From a bacterium (GTDB taxonomy: Bacteria > Zhuqueibacterota > Zhuqueibacteria > Zhuqueibacterales > Zhuqueibacteraceae), in NCBI GenBank assembly GCA_023150945.1, contig JAKLJX010000001.1:248001-312000 (forward strand): DNA of 64,000 nucleotides. The letters are read 5' to 3'. Made by a program: the position numbers and the translations under genes. Below, in pieces: positions 44,446 through 53,814 of this stretch. The stretch's first letter is position 1. Each line of letters starts with the position of its first letter. Under the pieces are notes generated by a model. The model was not told the DNA's origin, did no database searches, and saw only the letters and a program-made list of their open reading frames with translations.

Positions 44446-47376
44446 ATGGCAATGCCGCACGAATTTTCAATCAACGAGATTCTCGCCTCCCTCAATCCGC
44501 AGCAGCACGCGGCGGTGGAACACCTCGCCGGCCCGCTGGTAATCATCGCCGGCGCCGGCACGGGCAAGACCGGGGTCATTACCCGCCGCATTGCCTATCT
44601 GGTGGCGGCACAGTATGCCCGGCCCGACCAAATCCTCGCGCTCACCTTCACTGAAAAAGCCGCGGCCGAAATGGAGTCCCGCGTCGATACGCTGGTGCCT
44701 TACGGTGAAGTGGGCTTCACCATCGCAACGTTTCACGCCTTCGGCGACAAGCTGGTGCGTGAGTTCGCCGTTGACCTCGGGCTGAACCCCGATTTCCGGC
44801 TGCTGAGCGCCGCGGAACAAGCCCTGTTTCTGCATGAGCATCTCTTTGACCTGCCCCTGCATCACTACCGCCCGCTGGGTGATCCCACCAAATTCCTGCA
44901 CGAATTGCTGCGCCATTTCAGCCGCTTGAAAGACGAAGACATTTCACCGGCAGAGTATCTCGCTTTCGCGGAAAAGCTGCTGGCGGAAACACCCGCGGAC
45001 GACGAGGCCGGCCGGCGCGCCGCGGAAAAACAGCAGGAGCTGGCGCGCTGCTACCAGGCCTATCAGAAATTGCTGGCGCAAACGGGCTGCGCCGACTTTG
45101 GCGATCAAATCACCTACTCCCTGGAATTGCTGCGCGCACATCCCGACGTTCGCCGCCGGCTGCAGGAACGCTATCGCTATATTCTCGTCGATGAGTTTCA
45201 AGACACCAATTACGCGCAGTTTCAACTGGTCAAGGAACTGGCTGCCGGCCACCAGAATCTCACGGTGGTTGCTGATGACGATCAATCGATCTACAAATTC
45301 CGCGGCGCGGCGATCAGCAATATTCTCAATTTCACGCAAACCTACCCGCACGCGCGCCACGTCGTGCTCACACAGAACTACCGCTCGACCCAGGCGATTC
45401 TCGACGCCGCCTACCGCCTGATCCGGCACAACGATCCCAACCGGCTGGAGGTCAAACAGCAGATCAACAAGAAGCTGACCGGCAAGTCGCCGGGCGGCCA
45501 GCCGGTGGCACACTGGCATTTCGACACCGTCAGCAACGAAGCGGCGGCCGTGGCGCAGCATATTCGCGACCGTCTGCAAGCCGGCGCGGCGCGCCACCAG
45601 GATTTTTGCATTCTGGTGCGCTCCAACAATGCCGCTGATCCCTTCCTGCGCGCGCTCGCGGAGGCCGGCCTGCCCCATCGCTTTTCCGGCAACTACGGTC
45701 TGTATCAGCGGGAAGAAGTGCGCTTGCTGATTTGCTTTCTCAAGAGCATCGCCAATCCGCTGGATTCGCAGAATCTTTACCATCTGGCGCAGAGCGAAGT
45801 CTACGCCATGCCCATGCGTGACTTGCAGGCCGCGCTGCAGGTGCACGCCGCAACGCATCGCACCCTTTTTCGCATTTTCAAAGAGCCGGGACAATTCGAG
45901 TGGGAACAACCGCTGTCGGCCGAGGGCAGGGCGACGGCGGAGAAGCTGATTGCCGACAATGAGAAGTATCTCGAATTGTCCCGCCAGGCGCCGGCTTACA
46001 CCGTGCTCTACACGTTTCTCAAAGACTCCGGCTATCTCAGCAGCCTGGCGCGCGGTGAAACCGCAGCCGCGGACGAGAAGATCGGCAACCTGACGAAGTT
46101 CTTTCAAACGGTGCAGAACTATTCGTATTTCACCACGCCCGGTGATTTGACCTTCTTCGTCAATCATCTCGAGCTGCTGCGGGAGTTCGGCGACGACCCC
46201 GGCACGGCTATGGCCGATCTCGATGCCGACGCGGTGCAGGTGATGACGCTGCACAAAGCCAAGGGTTTGGAATTTCCGGTGGTGTTCATGGTGGGCCTGG
46301 TGGAAGGCCGCTTTCCGGTGCAATCCCGCAACTCGACCATCGAGTTGCCGGAGGCGATCATCAAAGAGGTTCTGCCCGAGGGCGATTTTCATCTGCAGGA
46401 AGAGCGCCGGCTGTTTTATGTTGGCATGACGCGCGCGCAGAATGAGCTTTATCTCACCAGCAGCCGCGACTATGGCGGCGCGCGCTTGCGCAAAGTCAGC
46501 AGCTTCGTACGCGAAGCGCTGGATGATGCGCACGCCGATGATGACGTGATCAAAGCCTCGCCCTTCGAGGCGCTGGCGCGCTTCGATCAGCCCGGCGCCC
46601 GGCAGTCACCGGCGGCCGGCCCGATTCCGCCGGATCAGGTGTTGCATCTCGATCAACGCAAACTCGATGACTATCTGACCTGTCCGCTGAAGTATAAATA
46701 CATTCACGTTCTGCACGTGCCGGTGGCCGAGCATCATACCATCGTCTATGGCAGGCTGCTGCATGAAGTGGTGCAGCTTTATAATCGCCGCAAGTTCCGC
46801 CGCGAAAGCGTCACCGTCGAAGAACTGCTGGCAGTGTACCGGGCCAAATGGCGCAGCCACGGCTATCTGAGCCGCGAGCATGAACAACTGCGCTTCGCCG
46901 CCGGGGAGGAGGCCTTGCGCCGTTTCTTCGCGCAGCAGGAGGCTGATCCGGCCCGGCCGCTGTATGTGGAAGAGCCGTTCAAGTTCACCTTCGAAAACAA
47001 TGTCATCAGCGGCCGCTGGGATCGCATCGACCAGCTTGCCGATGGCCGCCTCGTGATCACCGATTTCAAGTCCTCCGCCGTTGAAGACGCGGACAAGGCG
47101 CGCGAACGGGCGATGAAGAGCCGGCAATTGCGGCTTTATGCCTGGGCCTATGAGGAACGGTTTGGCCAGCCGGTCGATGGCTGGCGATTGTATTTTCTCG
47201 AATCCGGCATGCTCGGCGAGGTGCCGCGCAAAGAGCTCTATCTGCGCACGATTCGTGAACACGTGCAAACTGCCGCCGCGGGCATTCGCCAGCGCGACTA
47301 TCACGCCACCCCCGGCCCCGGCGCCTGCCCGTTTTGCGCGCTCAATGATATTTGCCCCGCGGCGGACAACAGTTGA
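44446..47376 (+). CDS. UvrD/AddA-type helicase with C-terminal Fe-S PD-(D/E)XK nuclease
   Basis: 976 residues. SF1 helicase motifs: Q-motif LNPQQHAAVEH, Walker A GAGTGKT (36-42), DEFQDTN (motif II), VADDDQSIYKFRGA (motif III), TLHKAKGLEFPVVFMVGL (motif V) and FYVGMTRAQNELYL (motif VI). The C-terminal third has a nuclease of the RecB/AddB kind: VISGRWDRIDQLADG followed by VITDFKSS. Cys746 in TCPLKYKY together with Cys961, Cys964 and Cys970 in CPFCALNDIC make the C-x(214)-C-x2-C-x5-C pattern that holds a [4Fe-4S] cluster in AddB and related nucleases. So one chain has helicase and nuclease, probably for DNA end processing or repair. An AUG at 44452 is an alternative start. It precedes the SbcD/YhaN-like pair by 310 bases. 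Confidence 0.93.
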   Translation: MAMPHEFSINEILASLNPQQHAAVEHLAGPLVIIAGAGTGKTGVITRRIAYLVAAQYARPDQILALTFTEKAAAEMESRVDTLVPYGEVGFTIATFHAFGDKLVREFAVDLGLNPDFRLLSAAEQALFLHEHLFDLPLHHYRPLGDPTKFLHELLRHFSRLKDEDISPAEYLAFAEKLLAETPADDEAGRRAAEKQQELARCYQAYQKLLAQTGCADFGDQITYSLELLRAHPDVRRRLQERYRYILVDEFQDTNYAQFQLVKELAAGHQNLTVVADDDQSIYKFRGAAISNILNFTQTYPHARHVVLTQNYRSTQAILDAAYRLIRHNDPNRLEVKQQINKKLTGKSPGGQPVAHWHFDTVSNEAAAVAQHIRDRLQAGAARHQDFCILVRSNNAADPFLRALAEAGLPHRFSGNYGLYQREEVRLLICFLKSIANPLDSQNLYHLAQSEVYAMPMRDLQAALQVHAATHRTLFRIFKEPGQFEWEQPLSAEGRATAEKLIADNEKYLELSRQAPAYTVLYTFLKDSGYLSSLARGETAAADEKIGNLTKFFQTVQNYSYFTTPGDLTFFVNHLELLREFGDDPGTAMADLDADAVQVMTLHKAKGLEFPVVFMVGLVEGRFPVQSRNSTIELPEAIIKEVLPEGDFHLQEERRLFYVGMTRAQNELYLTSSRDYGGARLRKVSSFVREALDDAHADDDVIKASPFEALARFDQPGARQSPAAGPIPPDQVLHLDQRKLDDYLTCPLKYKYIHVLHVPVAEHHTIVYGRLLHEVVQLYNRRKFRRESVTVEELLAVYRAKWRSHGYLSREHEQLRFAAGEEALRRFFAQQEADPARPLYVEEPFKFTFENNVISGRWDRIDQLADGRLVITDFKSSAVEDADKARERAMKSRQLRLYAWAYEERFGQPVDGWRLYFLESGMLGEVPRKELYLRTIREHVQTAAAGIRQRDYHATPGPGACPFCALNDICPAADNS

Positions 47377-47686
47377 ATTGACAAAAAGGCGGATTCTCCC
47401 TGGTTTTTCCCCACCCCTCCGGTCTATTGCTTTCGGGAGGAAAACAACGGCACGGGATTGATGAATTGCGGCTGGTAATGATCTGCGCTTGTGCCAGGGA
47501 TAGGAGTGATTCGTGATTTGGTGAGCTGTTGGTGCGCCCTTTTGCAACATTCTCCTTTGAGTTTCCCTCCGGCCTCCCAATTTCAAGCTTTACTTCCACA
47601 AAGAAATTGATTATCGTTTACGGCGGTTTTTTCAGTCGTAGCGCGTTGGTTTCGGGTTTTTACCAGCACGAATGCGGGAGCCGCCC
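47377..47686. other. Intergenic region before the phosphoesterase gene
   Basis: About 310 bases with no gene. It is AT-richer than the flanks (47580-47650) and probably holds the promoter of the SbcD-like/YhaN-like pair, but I cannot place the boxes with confidence. Confidence 0.35.
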
Positions 47687-48826
47687 GTGCCCTTCACCAT
47701 TCTCCATTTTTCCGACCTCCATCTCGACGCGGCCTTTGCCGCGAGCCGGCTGCCTGCGGAGATCGCCCGCCGGTGCCGCGAACAGTTGCGCTCGACGCTG
47801 CGCGCCATCGTTGATCTCGCCAAGCAGCGCCACGTCAATGCGGTCACGATTGCCGGTGATTTGTTCGAACGCGAGAAGCTCAATCCCGACACGGCCGCTT
47901 TTCTGGCGCAGGAATTCGAGCGCCTGGCGCCGATTCCCGTGTTCATCGCGCCGGGAAATCACGATGCTGCCGATGCCGCTTCTCTTTATCAGCGCGGGCG
48001 TTGGCCGGAAAACGTGCGCATTGCGGTCAGCCATGCGCTCAGCGAGTGGCGTTTGCCGCCGCCCTACAGTTTGTGGTCGGCGGCGCACCTGAGTCCGAGT
48101 GATCGCCACAATTTTCTGAGCGGCTTCGTTTTGCCGGCGGCCAGCGGCCGGCGCGTTCCCATTCTCCTGCTGCATGCCAGCCTGGCGCCGGCGAATTTCG
48201 AAGGCAGCCGCAGTCACGCGCCGCTCACGCTGGCGGATATTCGGGAGGGCGGTTTTGCGCTGGCGCTGCTCGGCCATTATCACACGCGCAAAGTCGTGCA
48301 GGAGGAGGGCGTGCTTGCGGTCTACTCCGGCAGCCCTGAGCCGCTGCATTTTCAAGAAAAGGGCGAGCATGGTGTCACGCTCGTGCATTTGGAGCCGGAA
48401 CAGAAGCCGGTGCTCGAATTCATCGCGCTGGCGAAACTGCATTTCGCAACCCTGGAGTTGAGCGTGGCCGGCTGCAGCCATCGCGATCAGCTCATCGAGC
48501 GCATTCTGGCGCTCGCCGGCGAGGGACACTATCGCGACAAACTCGTGCGGTTGCGCCTCACCGGCGAGGCCGAGCCTACGCTCCGTCTTGAGCTTGAAGC
48601 CATCACCCGGCGCGTCGAAAAGGGCTTCGGCTTCCTCTACCTGGAAAACGACACGCGGCCGGCGATCGACCTGACTGCACTTGCCAGCGAGCCCACGGTG
48701 CGCGGCGCTTTTATTCGCGACCTGCTGGCGGCGATGGACCAGGAGCCGGAACAACGCGCGCTTTATCTCGAAGCGCTGGACTACGGCATGCAGGCGTTTG
48801 AACATGAGGACATCACCCTGCGATGA
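47687..48826 (+). CDS. SbcD/YhaO-like metallophosphoesterase
   Basis: About 379 residues. I favour the GTG at 47687, which has GGGAG six bases upstream and brings the first metal motif to the N-terminus; an ATG at 47672 is also possible and would add five residues. Calcineurin-type motifs: FSDLHLD, AGDLFER, PGNHD, LLLHAS and GHYH (with TRK), so both metal sites are complete. The family cuts DNA as a nuclease subunit (SbcD, Mre11) or forms a YhaO-YhaN pair. The C-terminal ~130 residues are a beta/alpha capping part. The stop overlaps the next gene's start as ATGA, as in SbcD-SbcC-like pairs. Confidence 0.92.
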   Translation: MPFTILHFSDLHLDAAFAASRLPAEIARRCREQLRSTLRAIVDLAKQRHVNAVTIAGDLFEREKLNPDTAAFLAQEFERLAPIPVFIAPGNHDAADAASLYQRGRWPENVRIAVSHALSEWRLPPPYSLWSAAHLSPSDRHNFLSGFVLPAASGRRVPILLLHASLAPANFEGSRSHAPLTLADIREGGFALALLGHYHTRKVVQEEGVLAVYSGSPEPLHFQEKGEHGVTLVHLEPEQKPVLEFIALAKLHFATLELSVAGCSHRDQLIERILALAGEGHYRDKLVRLRLTGEAEPTLRLELEAITRRVEKGFGFLYLENDTRPAIDLTALASEPTVRGAFIRDLLAAMDQEPEQRALYLEALDYGMQAFEHEDITLR

Positions 48827-51585
48827 AACTCATTGAACTTCACCTCAAAGCCTTCGGCTGTTTGAGCAGCCGCGATTTTCAGTTTCAACCGCGGATCAAT
48901 GTCATCTTTGGCCCGAATGAAGCCGGCAAGTCCACCTTGCAGCAGGCGATTGTGGCGTTGCTCTACGGCTTTTACGACAACCAGCGGGCCTTGCCTCGTG
49001 AACGCGAGACGCATGCCCGCTTCCGGCCGTGGCGCAACGGCACCGACTATGCCGGCAGCCTGCACTATCAACTCGCAGACGGCGGCCGGTTGATCGTGCA
49101 CCGCGATTTTGCCAGTGACGAGGTCACCACCCAGTTGTTTGACGGCCTCACCGGCGAAGAGGTCACCGGCCGGTTCAGCCGCGGCCGGCATGGCCGCGTC
49201 GATTTCATGGAGAAGCAGGCTGGCATGTCGCGCGAGGTTTTTCTTGCCACCGCCTGCATCGGGCAGGGGGCGTTGCGCAGCCTGCAGGCACGCGAGTCCA
49301 ACGCCGTGTCCGATGCCATTCTGCGGCTGCTCGATTCCGCGGTGACGGAAACCTCGGCGGAACGCGCGCTCGAACGCCTGGAGCTGAAGATGCGCGAATT
49401 GGGCAGCGATCGTTCCCAAAAGACGCTGCTGGCCATGGCCCGCGCCCGCCTGGATGATCTGCACGAAACCCACGCTCTGCGCCTGGCAACGCAACGCGCG
49501 GTGCAGGAAGATTACGAGAAGAGGGAGCGCCTCACGCTCGATCTCGACGAGCTGAACGCGCAAATCGCGGCGCTCGATCGCCAGATTCTGCTCACCCAGA
49601 TGGAACTCCTGCGCCGCCGGCTGCAACGCTGGCAGCTCAATGAAGAGCAGCGCGCCAAGCTCGGCGCGGAAATGGCGGAGTTGGCGCTGTTCGAAAATTT
49701 CCCCATGGGCCGCAAAGAGGAGTTCTTCAAACTGCGCGATGAATTTCTCTACCTCGAGCGGCATCTGGCCAATCTCGCCAGCGAAGCCAACAACGTCGAA
49801 TTGCGCCTGATGGCGCTCGCGGAAAAAAGCAAAGTGATGCAGTCGCTGGAAAAGCTCTGGGAGATTTCTGCGATCGAAGATTTCCGGGTGTTGTGCCGGC
49901 GCTGGCAGGACAAGTACCATGAATCCATCGAGGCCGGTAACCGCGCCAGCGATGCCGATCAGGCCTTTGCCCGCGCCGGTTTGAAGGAGGAAGACCGCCA
50001 GGCGCTCGCCAGCATGACCGACGAGGATCTCGAAAACTACAAGGCACTCGAAACCAAGGTGCAGCAATCGGATGATGAAGTCACCAGGATTCGCAAGGAG
50101 TATGATCTGTTTCATCGCAACGTCGCCTACTGGCGCCGCGTGCTCGCGTTTGCGGGTTTGGTGGCCGGCGTTTCCATGCTCTACGTGGTGGCTTCCACCA
50201 GCAGCACGAGCTTTGATTTCTCCAACATGCTGGTGTTCGGTCTGAGCGTCATCATTCTGGTCATCGTGGCCGTGGTCAACATTCAATGGAACAGCCGCAG
50301 CCGCAGTCTGAATTTCAACCTGGTGAGCGTCGAAGAGAAATACATGGCCAACCGCGACGAGTTCCACAGCCTGCAGCTTCGCTTCGGCATCGAGAGCGTC
50401 GCCGATCTGGCGCAGCGCCGCGCCCAGCATCAGGCCCTGGCCGGCTTCAAACAGATCCATCAAAAGCTGGAATTCGAACGCAAGCAGATCGAGGACGAGC
50501 TGCAGCCGTGGATGTCGGCGCTCGGCATCAGTTATGTCGGCCCGGATTCCCTGCCGGTGGCGGAGAAGAATTTGGAGGAAAGCCACCGCCTGTGGAGTGA
50601 AGGCAATACGCAGCGGCAGCGCCGCAACGAGATCCTGGCGCAGCAGGCGGAAAGCTCCGCCAACCTCGCCAAAACGAGATGGCAGCTCGAAGAATTGCTG
50701 AAGCTCGCCCACCTCGACGAGCCGGTGGGGGAGAAGGCGTTTCAAATTTTCCTGGCCAACTGCCAGAAGCGGGAGTATCTCGAGACGTTGCGGCTGCAGC
50801 AGCAACAGGCGGCCACGCTCAGCCGCGAAATTCTCGAAGGCGAAACCGTCGAGACCATCCATGCGCAACTCGCCCAGCTCGAAGCCCAGCTCGCGGCGCT
50901 GCCGCCGGCCGCAGCCAGAGCCGTGGAAGTTTCCGAAGCGGGAGTGGCGGCATTGCGCGAGAAGCGCGACAGCTTGCTGAGCGAGAGGAACAGCCTGCAA
51001 CAGACGTTGGCGGCGACCCACGAGCGCATTGCCGCGCGGCTGCAGGGCCAACCACTGCTCGCGGAGCTGGAGGAAGAAATCGCGCTGGTCGAGGCGGATG
51101 TCGCCCGCTTTGAGCGCGCCCGCCGCGCCCTCGAACTCGCTCACGAAACCATGACGCAGGCCGCCCAGCGGCTGCATCGCGATTTCGCGCCGCGCCTCAA
51201 CGAGTTTCTCAGCCAGCATGTGCAGAAACTCACCAACGGCAGATACCTTACCGCGCTGGTTGATCCCTCGACGTTTGCCGTGCGCCTGCTGCCGAGCCAG
51301 TATGAGGCGCCGGTCGATCTCGAGAAGCTCAGTTTCGGCACGCGCGAGCAGATTTATCTGCTGTTGCGCGCGGGCGTGGTCGAGCTGTTCGCCAGGAGTG
51401 GCGAAACCATGCCGCTGCTGCTCGATGATCCGCTGGCGCACGCCGATGAAACCCGCCTGCGCGAAGCTCTGGCGATCTTCGCCGAGCTGGCGGAGTCCCA
51501 CCAGATTTTCTATTTCACCAAAGACATTCAAGTGGCGAATTATTTCCGCGCACGCCAGGGCGCAGAGGCGATCATCGCGATTTGA
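48823..51585 (+). CDS. YhaN-like SMC/Rad50 family ATPase
   Basis: 920 residues with the ATP-binding halves at both ends. N-terminal Walker A is IFGPNEAGKSTLQQAI (about 28-43); a C-terminal signature LSFGTREQIYLLLRAG and Walker B MPLLLDDPLAHADETRL complete the ABC-type head. Between them are long coiled-coil arms. Two hydrophobic helices near residues 443-483 (FAGLVAGVSMLYVV, then MLVFGLSVIILVIVAVVNI) sit at the arm apex where Rad50 has a zinc hook, a feature of YhaN-like proteins, so the complex may be membrane-tethered. It should work with the phosphoesterase encoded just upstream in DNA end processing or membrane-linked DNA surveillance; the latter is inference. Confidence 0.93.
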   Translation: MKLIELHLKAFGCLSSRDFQFQPRINVIFGPNEAGKSTLQQAIVALLYGFYDNQRALPRERETHARFRPWRNGTDYAGSLHYQLADGGRLIVHRDFASDEVTTQLFDGLTGEEVTGRFSRGRHGRVDFMEKQAGMSREVFLATACIGQGALRSLQARESNAVSDAILRLLDSAVTETSAERALERLELKMRELGSDRSQKTLLAMARARLDDLHETHALRLATQRAVQEDYEKRERLTLDLDELNAQIAALDRQILLTQMELLRRRLQRWQLNEEQRAKLGAEMAELALFENFPMGRKEEFFKLRDEFLYLERHLANLASEANNVELRLMALAEKSKVMQSLEKLWEISAIEDFRVLCRRWQDKYHESIEAGNRASDADQAFARAGLKEEDRQALASMTDEDLENYKALETKVQQSDDEVTRIRKEYDLFHRNVAYWRRVLAFAGLVAGVSMLYVVASTSSTSFDFSNMLVFGLSVIILVIVAVVNIQWNSRSRSLNFNLVSVEEKYMANRDEFHSLQLRFGIESVADLAQRRAQHQALAGFKQIHQKLEFERKQIEDELQPWMSALGISYVGPDSLPVAEKNLEESHRLWSEGNTQRQRRNEILAQQAESSANLAKTRWQLEELLKLAHLDEPVGEKAFQIFLANCQKREYLETLRLQQQQAATLSREILEGETVETIHAQLAQLEAQLAALPPAAARAVEVSEAGVAALREKRDSLLSERNSLQQTLAATHERIAARLQGQPLLAELEEEIALVEADVARFERARRALELAHETMTQAAQRLHRDFAPRLNEFLSQHVQKLTNGRYLTALVDPSTFAVRLLPSQYEAPVDLEKLSFGTREQIYLLLRAGVVELFARSGETMPLLLDDPLAHADETRLREALAIFAELAESHQIFYFTKDIQVANYFRARQGAEAIIAI

Positions 51586-52119
51586 GTTTTACACCCTCCA
51601 ATTCAGCGGCGCAGTCTTGCCCGCATTGATTTCCTGCCCGCATTCCCGCTTGCCGCAAAAAAAAAGGCCCGAATCAGGTGATTCAGGCCTTCTTGGCTGT
51701 GAGGGGGAGCCATATCTATGTCAATCGCCACGCGGCGTTCCGATGAATCCCAAAAAGAAAGCATCCGGCCAACCGTGAGGGGCGGCGAGCGTCATGCTCT
51801 CCGCGGAAAGGAGGAAGTCCTGCCACATCTGCTAACAGCCACGGTCATGAGCCGGATGCAAAGTTCGCTTTCGCCAACTCTCCTGTCGACGACAAGAATA
51901 ACTCTGATTTCTCGAATAGCAACCGGTGTGCCAGTACTGCGTCAAAACGCATATGATGAAAAGCAAGGCGGGTATCCCGCGTCAACGTGTGTGGTTGCAG
52001 AGGTTTAGCAGCCCGCGGGAGCTGCGAAGCGCAGAGTGCTCTTCATGAAAATGGAAAAATGGAGGCCATTGGCAGGATAGTCTTACAGAACCGAATTACA
52101 AAAATGGAAGATGAGACAG
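51586..52119. other. Intergenic region between convergent genes
   Basis: No gene is seen in about 530 bases. It holds the terminator at 51657-51689. A + strand open stretch at 51718-52008 codes for a low-complexity polar peptide without a ribosome site and is unlikely to be real. Confidence 0.45.
51657..51689 (-). terminator. Terminator between convergent transcription units
   Basis: GGCCCGAATC (51666-51675) and GATTCAGGCC (51680-51689) pair with one mismatch around a 4-nt loop. On the minus strand the stem is followed by nine T (plus-strand A at 51657-51665). On the + strand the tail is only TTCTT, so it mainly stops minus-strand reading from the Smr gene but may also help end the YhaN transcript. 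Confidence 0.78.
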
Positions 52120-52476
52120 TCACTTGATCCACAAAATGGTAATGCCGGGATTAGCTTGGCCCAGGTCCGGGTCTTCGACTTGTCCGCATTCTTCCCGCAT
52201 TTCCTGAGTGTCATCATCGAAAATGCTGTAGTCTTCCCCATAGATCACGGCGCGCAAGTGGCGTTGAAAGCGATAGGCCCAATCGCGCACGGTTTCGCGG
52301 GTCGCGCCGCCGCGGCCGTGGCTGCCATAGCCGTGTACGATTTTCAACGCCCGAAATTCCTTGGAGCCGCGAATATCAGAAAGCAGCTGGTTCAACTCTG
52401 CTTCAACTTTGTCGGGATGGCGCGGCGGATGGCCGAGATCCACCGCGCGCAGATAATTCTTCACCGTTTGCTTCAT
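52120..52476 (-). CDS. Smr-domain protein
   Basis: 118 residues. It begins MKQTVKNYLRAVDLGHPPRH and continues into the Smr core LKIVHGYGSHGRGGATRETV, which matches the HGxGxG loop of the family. The C-terminus ends NPGITILWIK. Smr domains are MutS2-type endonuclease modules that nick DNA or cleave RNA, for example on stalled ribosomes. Here the domain stands alone, as in small Smr proteins. The spacing of about 50 bases to the ECF sigma gene upstream on the same strand suggests cotranscription. Confidence 0.85.
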   Translation of the reverse strand: MKQTVKNYLRAVDLGHPPRHPDKVEAELNQLLSDIRGSKEFRALKIVHGYGSHGRGGATRETVRDWAYRFQRHLRAVIYGEDYSIFDDDTQEMREECGQVEDPDLGQANPGITILWIK

Positions 52477-52524
52477 GTTGTGCTCCCCGGTATTGCTTGC
52501 CGCCCGTTTGCCGTCGTGCCGTCC

Positions 52525-53604
52525 TCAGGGTTGATCTGTGCCGTTGCTGCCTGTGGCCGGAGCGGCCGGTTTGCGATAGGGTACGAGCTTGCCGAGCTTG
52601 CGCATGACTTTTTGATCAGTGATCATGTCGATGCGAACGATCTTGAATGCTGCTGGCAGGGTCCGCGTGATCATCAGCGCGAGCGCCAGGGTGGGATAAT
52701 AGCGCAGACCGCTGCGTTCGCGGCGTTTGCGGTAACACAGCAAACCGGACTGGCCGTTGATTTCGATCAAAGTGGTGGCATGCGGCGCCAGGCCGACTTC
52801 GAACAGGCGATTGAATTGCGTGGCAATGGCCTCCGGGCCGTGAAAGGAGCCGATTGCCGGAATCACCAGCGCCGCCTGTTGATCCAACAACGCCGTGAGC
52901 TGCACGGGATTGGTCCGCATCAGCGCGCGGGCCAGCCGGCGCATGATCTTCACCGCCATGGGATGGCTGGGGAGGAGGGGGTGACGCGGCAGTTTGCTTT
53001 GCGCCGCGTGAATGGTCCTGCGTGCGAACGCGAGATGCTCCTGCATTTGCTCGGCGCTGAGCTGCAGCGCGCTCGCCGCGTGTGCCTCGCTGGCGCCGAG
53101 AATATCCGTCAGCAGAAACAGGGCGCGCGTTTCCGGTGCCAGCAGATGCAGGACATTGACAAACACCAATGACAGGCTCTCATAGGTCGCGACAGAACGT
53201 TGCGGCGTGGCTTCAATTCGATCGATATCCGCCAGCGGTGTCTTGCCGGTGAGCAGTGGCTCGACTGTCGGCCGAGCACTCGCGCCGTCCTCGGCCGCGC
53301 CGTTGTCCTCGGCCTGCTGCCGGAGGGCGGCATGAATGGCCTCCAGGCTGGCGGCGACGGAGCAACGGTGCACCAGTGCCTGCCAGGTCTCTTCCGGCTC
53401 GGCCGCGGCCACGCCTTCGACGATGCTGATGAGCGCCTCCTGCGCCGCATCTTCGGCGTCTTCCAAATTGCCGATGAGGCGGTAGCAGGTGGCCACGACT
53501 TGCGGCCGCAGCCGCTCCAGCAAACGATCCAGGGAAGGCCGGTCGCCCTGCTTGGCCAAAACGAAATCATCTTGCAGGCGATCAACAGGCTCGAAATTAG
53601 TCAT
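52525..53604 (-). CDS. ECF sigma factor with C-terminal SnoaL-like domain
   Basis: 359 residues. Region 2 (about 15-65) contains LLERLRPQVVATCYRLIGNL and EDAEDAAQEALISIVEG. Region 4 (about 140-195) has APETRALFLLTDILGASEAH and a helix-turn-helix-like stretch. The last ~155 residues (RTNPVQLTALLDQQAALVIP, FHGPEAIATQFNRLFEV) fit the SnoaL/NTF2-like fold that ends ECF41 and ECF56-type sigma factors and can act as a built-in regulator, so a separate anti-sigma gene is not needed; none is adjacent. The linker between regions 2 and 4 is long and acidic. The target promoter is unknown. Confidence 0.83.
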   Translation of the reverse strand: MTNFEPVDRLQDDFVLAKQGDRPSLDRLLERLRPQVVATCYRLIGNLEDAEDAAQEALISIVEGVAAAEPEETWQALVHRCSVAASLEAIHAALRQQAEDNGAAEDGASARPTVEPLLTGKTPLADIDRIEATPQRSVATYESLSLVFVNVLHLLAPETRALFLLTDILGASEAHAASALQLSAEQMQEHLAFARRTIHAAQSKLPRHPLLPSHPMAVKIMRRLARALMRTNPVQLTALLDQQAALVIPAIGSFHGPEAIATQFNRLFEVGLAPHATTLIEINGQSGLLCYRKRRERSGLRYYPTLALALMITRTLPAAFKIVRIDMITDQKVMRKLGKLVPYRKPAAPATGSNGTDQP

Positions 53605-53814
53605 ACGTTGGATTCCCGATCAATGAATGGCGCACGAATATAGTCATATTCCTTTTGCGAAGGCAAGGCAAAAAACAAAAGCCCTTGAGAATGCCGGTGA
53701 GATTCTGTATGTTTCAGCCCACTTGCCGCGCTGCACGCCAGTGCGATGCCGCAGCCGGAAGCGCGGCAAATCTTACTTTCACAATGTGCCCATGCAGAAA
53801 TGGCCAACGCTCAC

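Noticed and set aside
47660-48805. A 381-codon minus-strand open frame overlapping the SbcD-like gene
   Set aside because: The + strand protein has all metallophosphoesterase motifs and an ATGA overlap with the following gene; the antisense product matches nothing.
48781-51531. A 916-codon open frame on the minus strand opposite the YhaN-like gene
   Set aside because: It is the shadow of a high-GC gene: the real + strand product has complete Walker motifs and ABC signature, while the antisense product has no recognisable domain.
51718-52008. A 96-codon + strand open frame in the gap after the YhaN-like gene
   Set aside because: No ribosome site, polar low-complexity product, and it lies just past a terminator.
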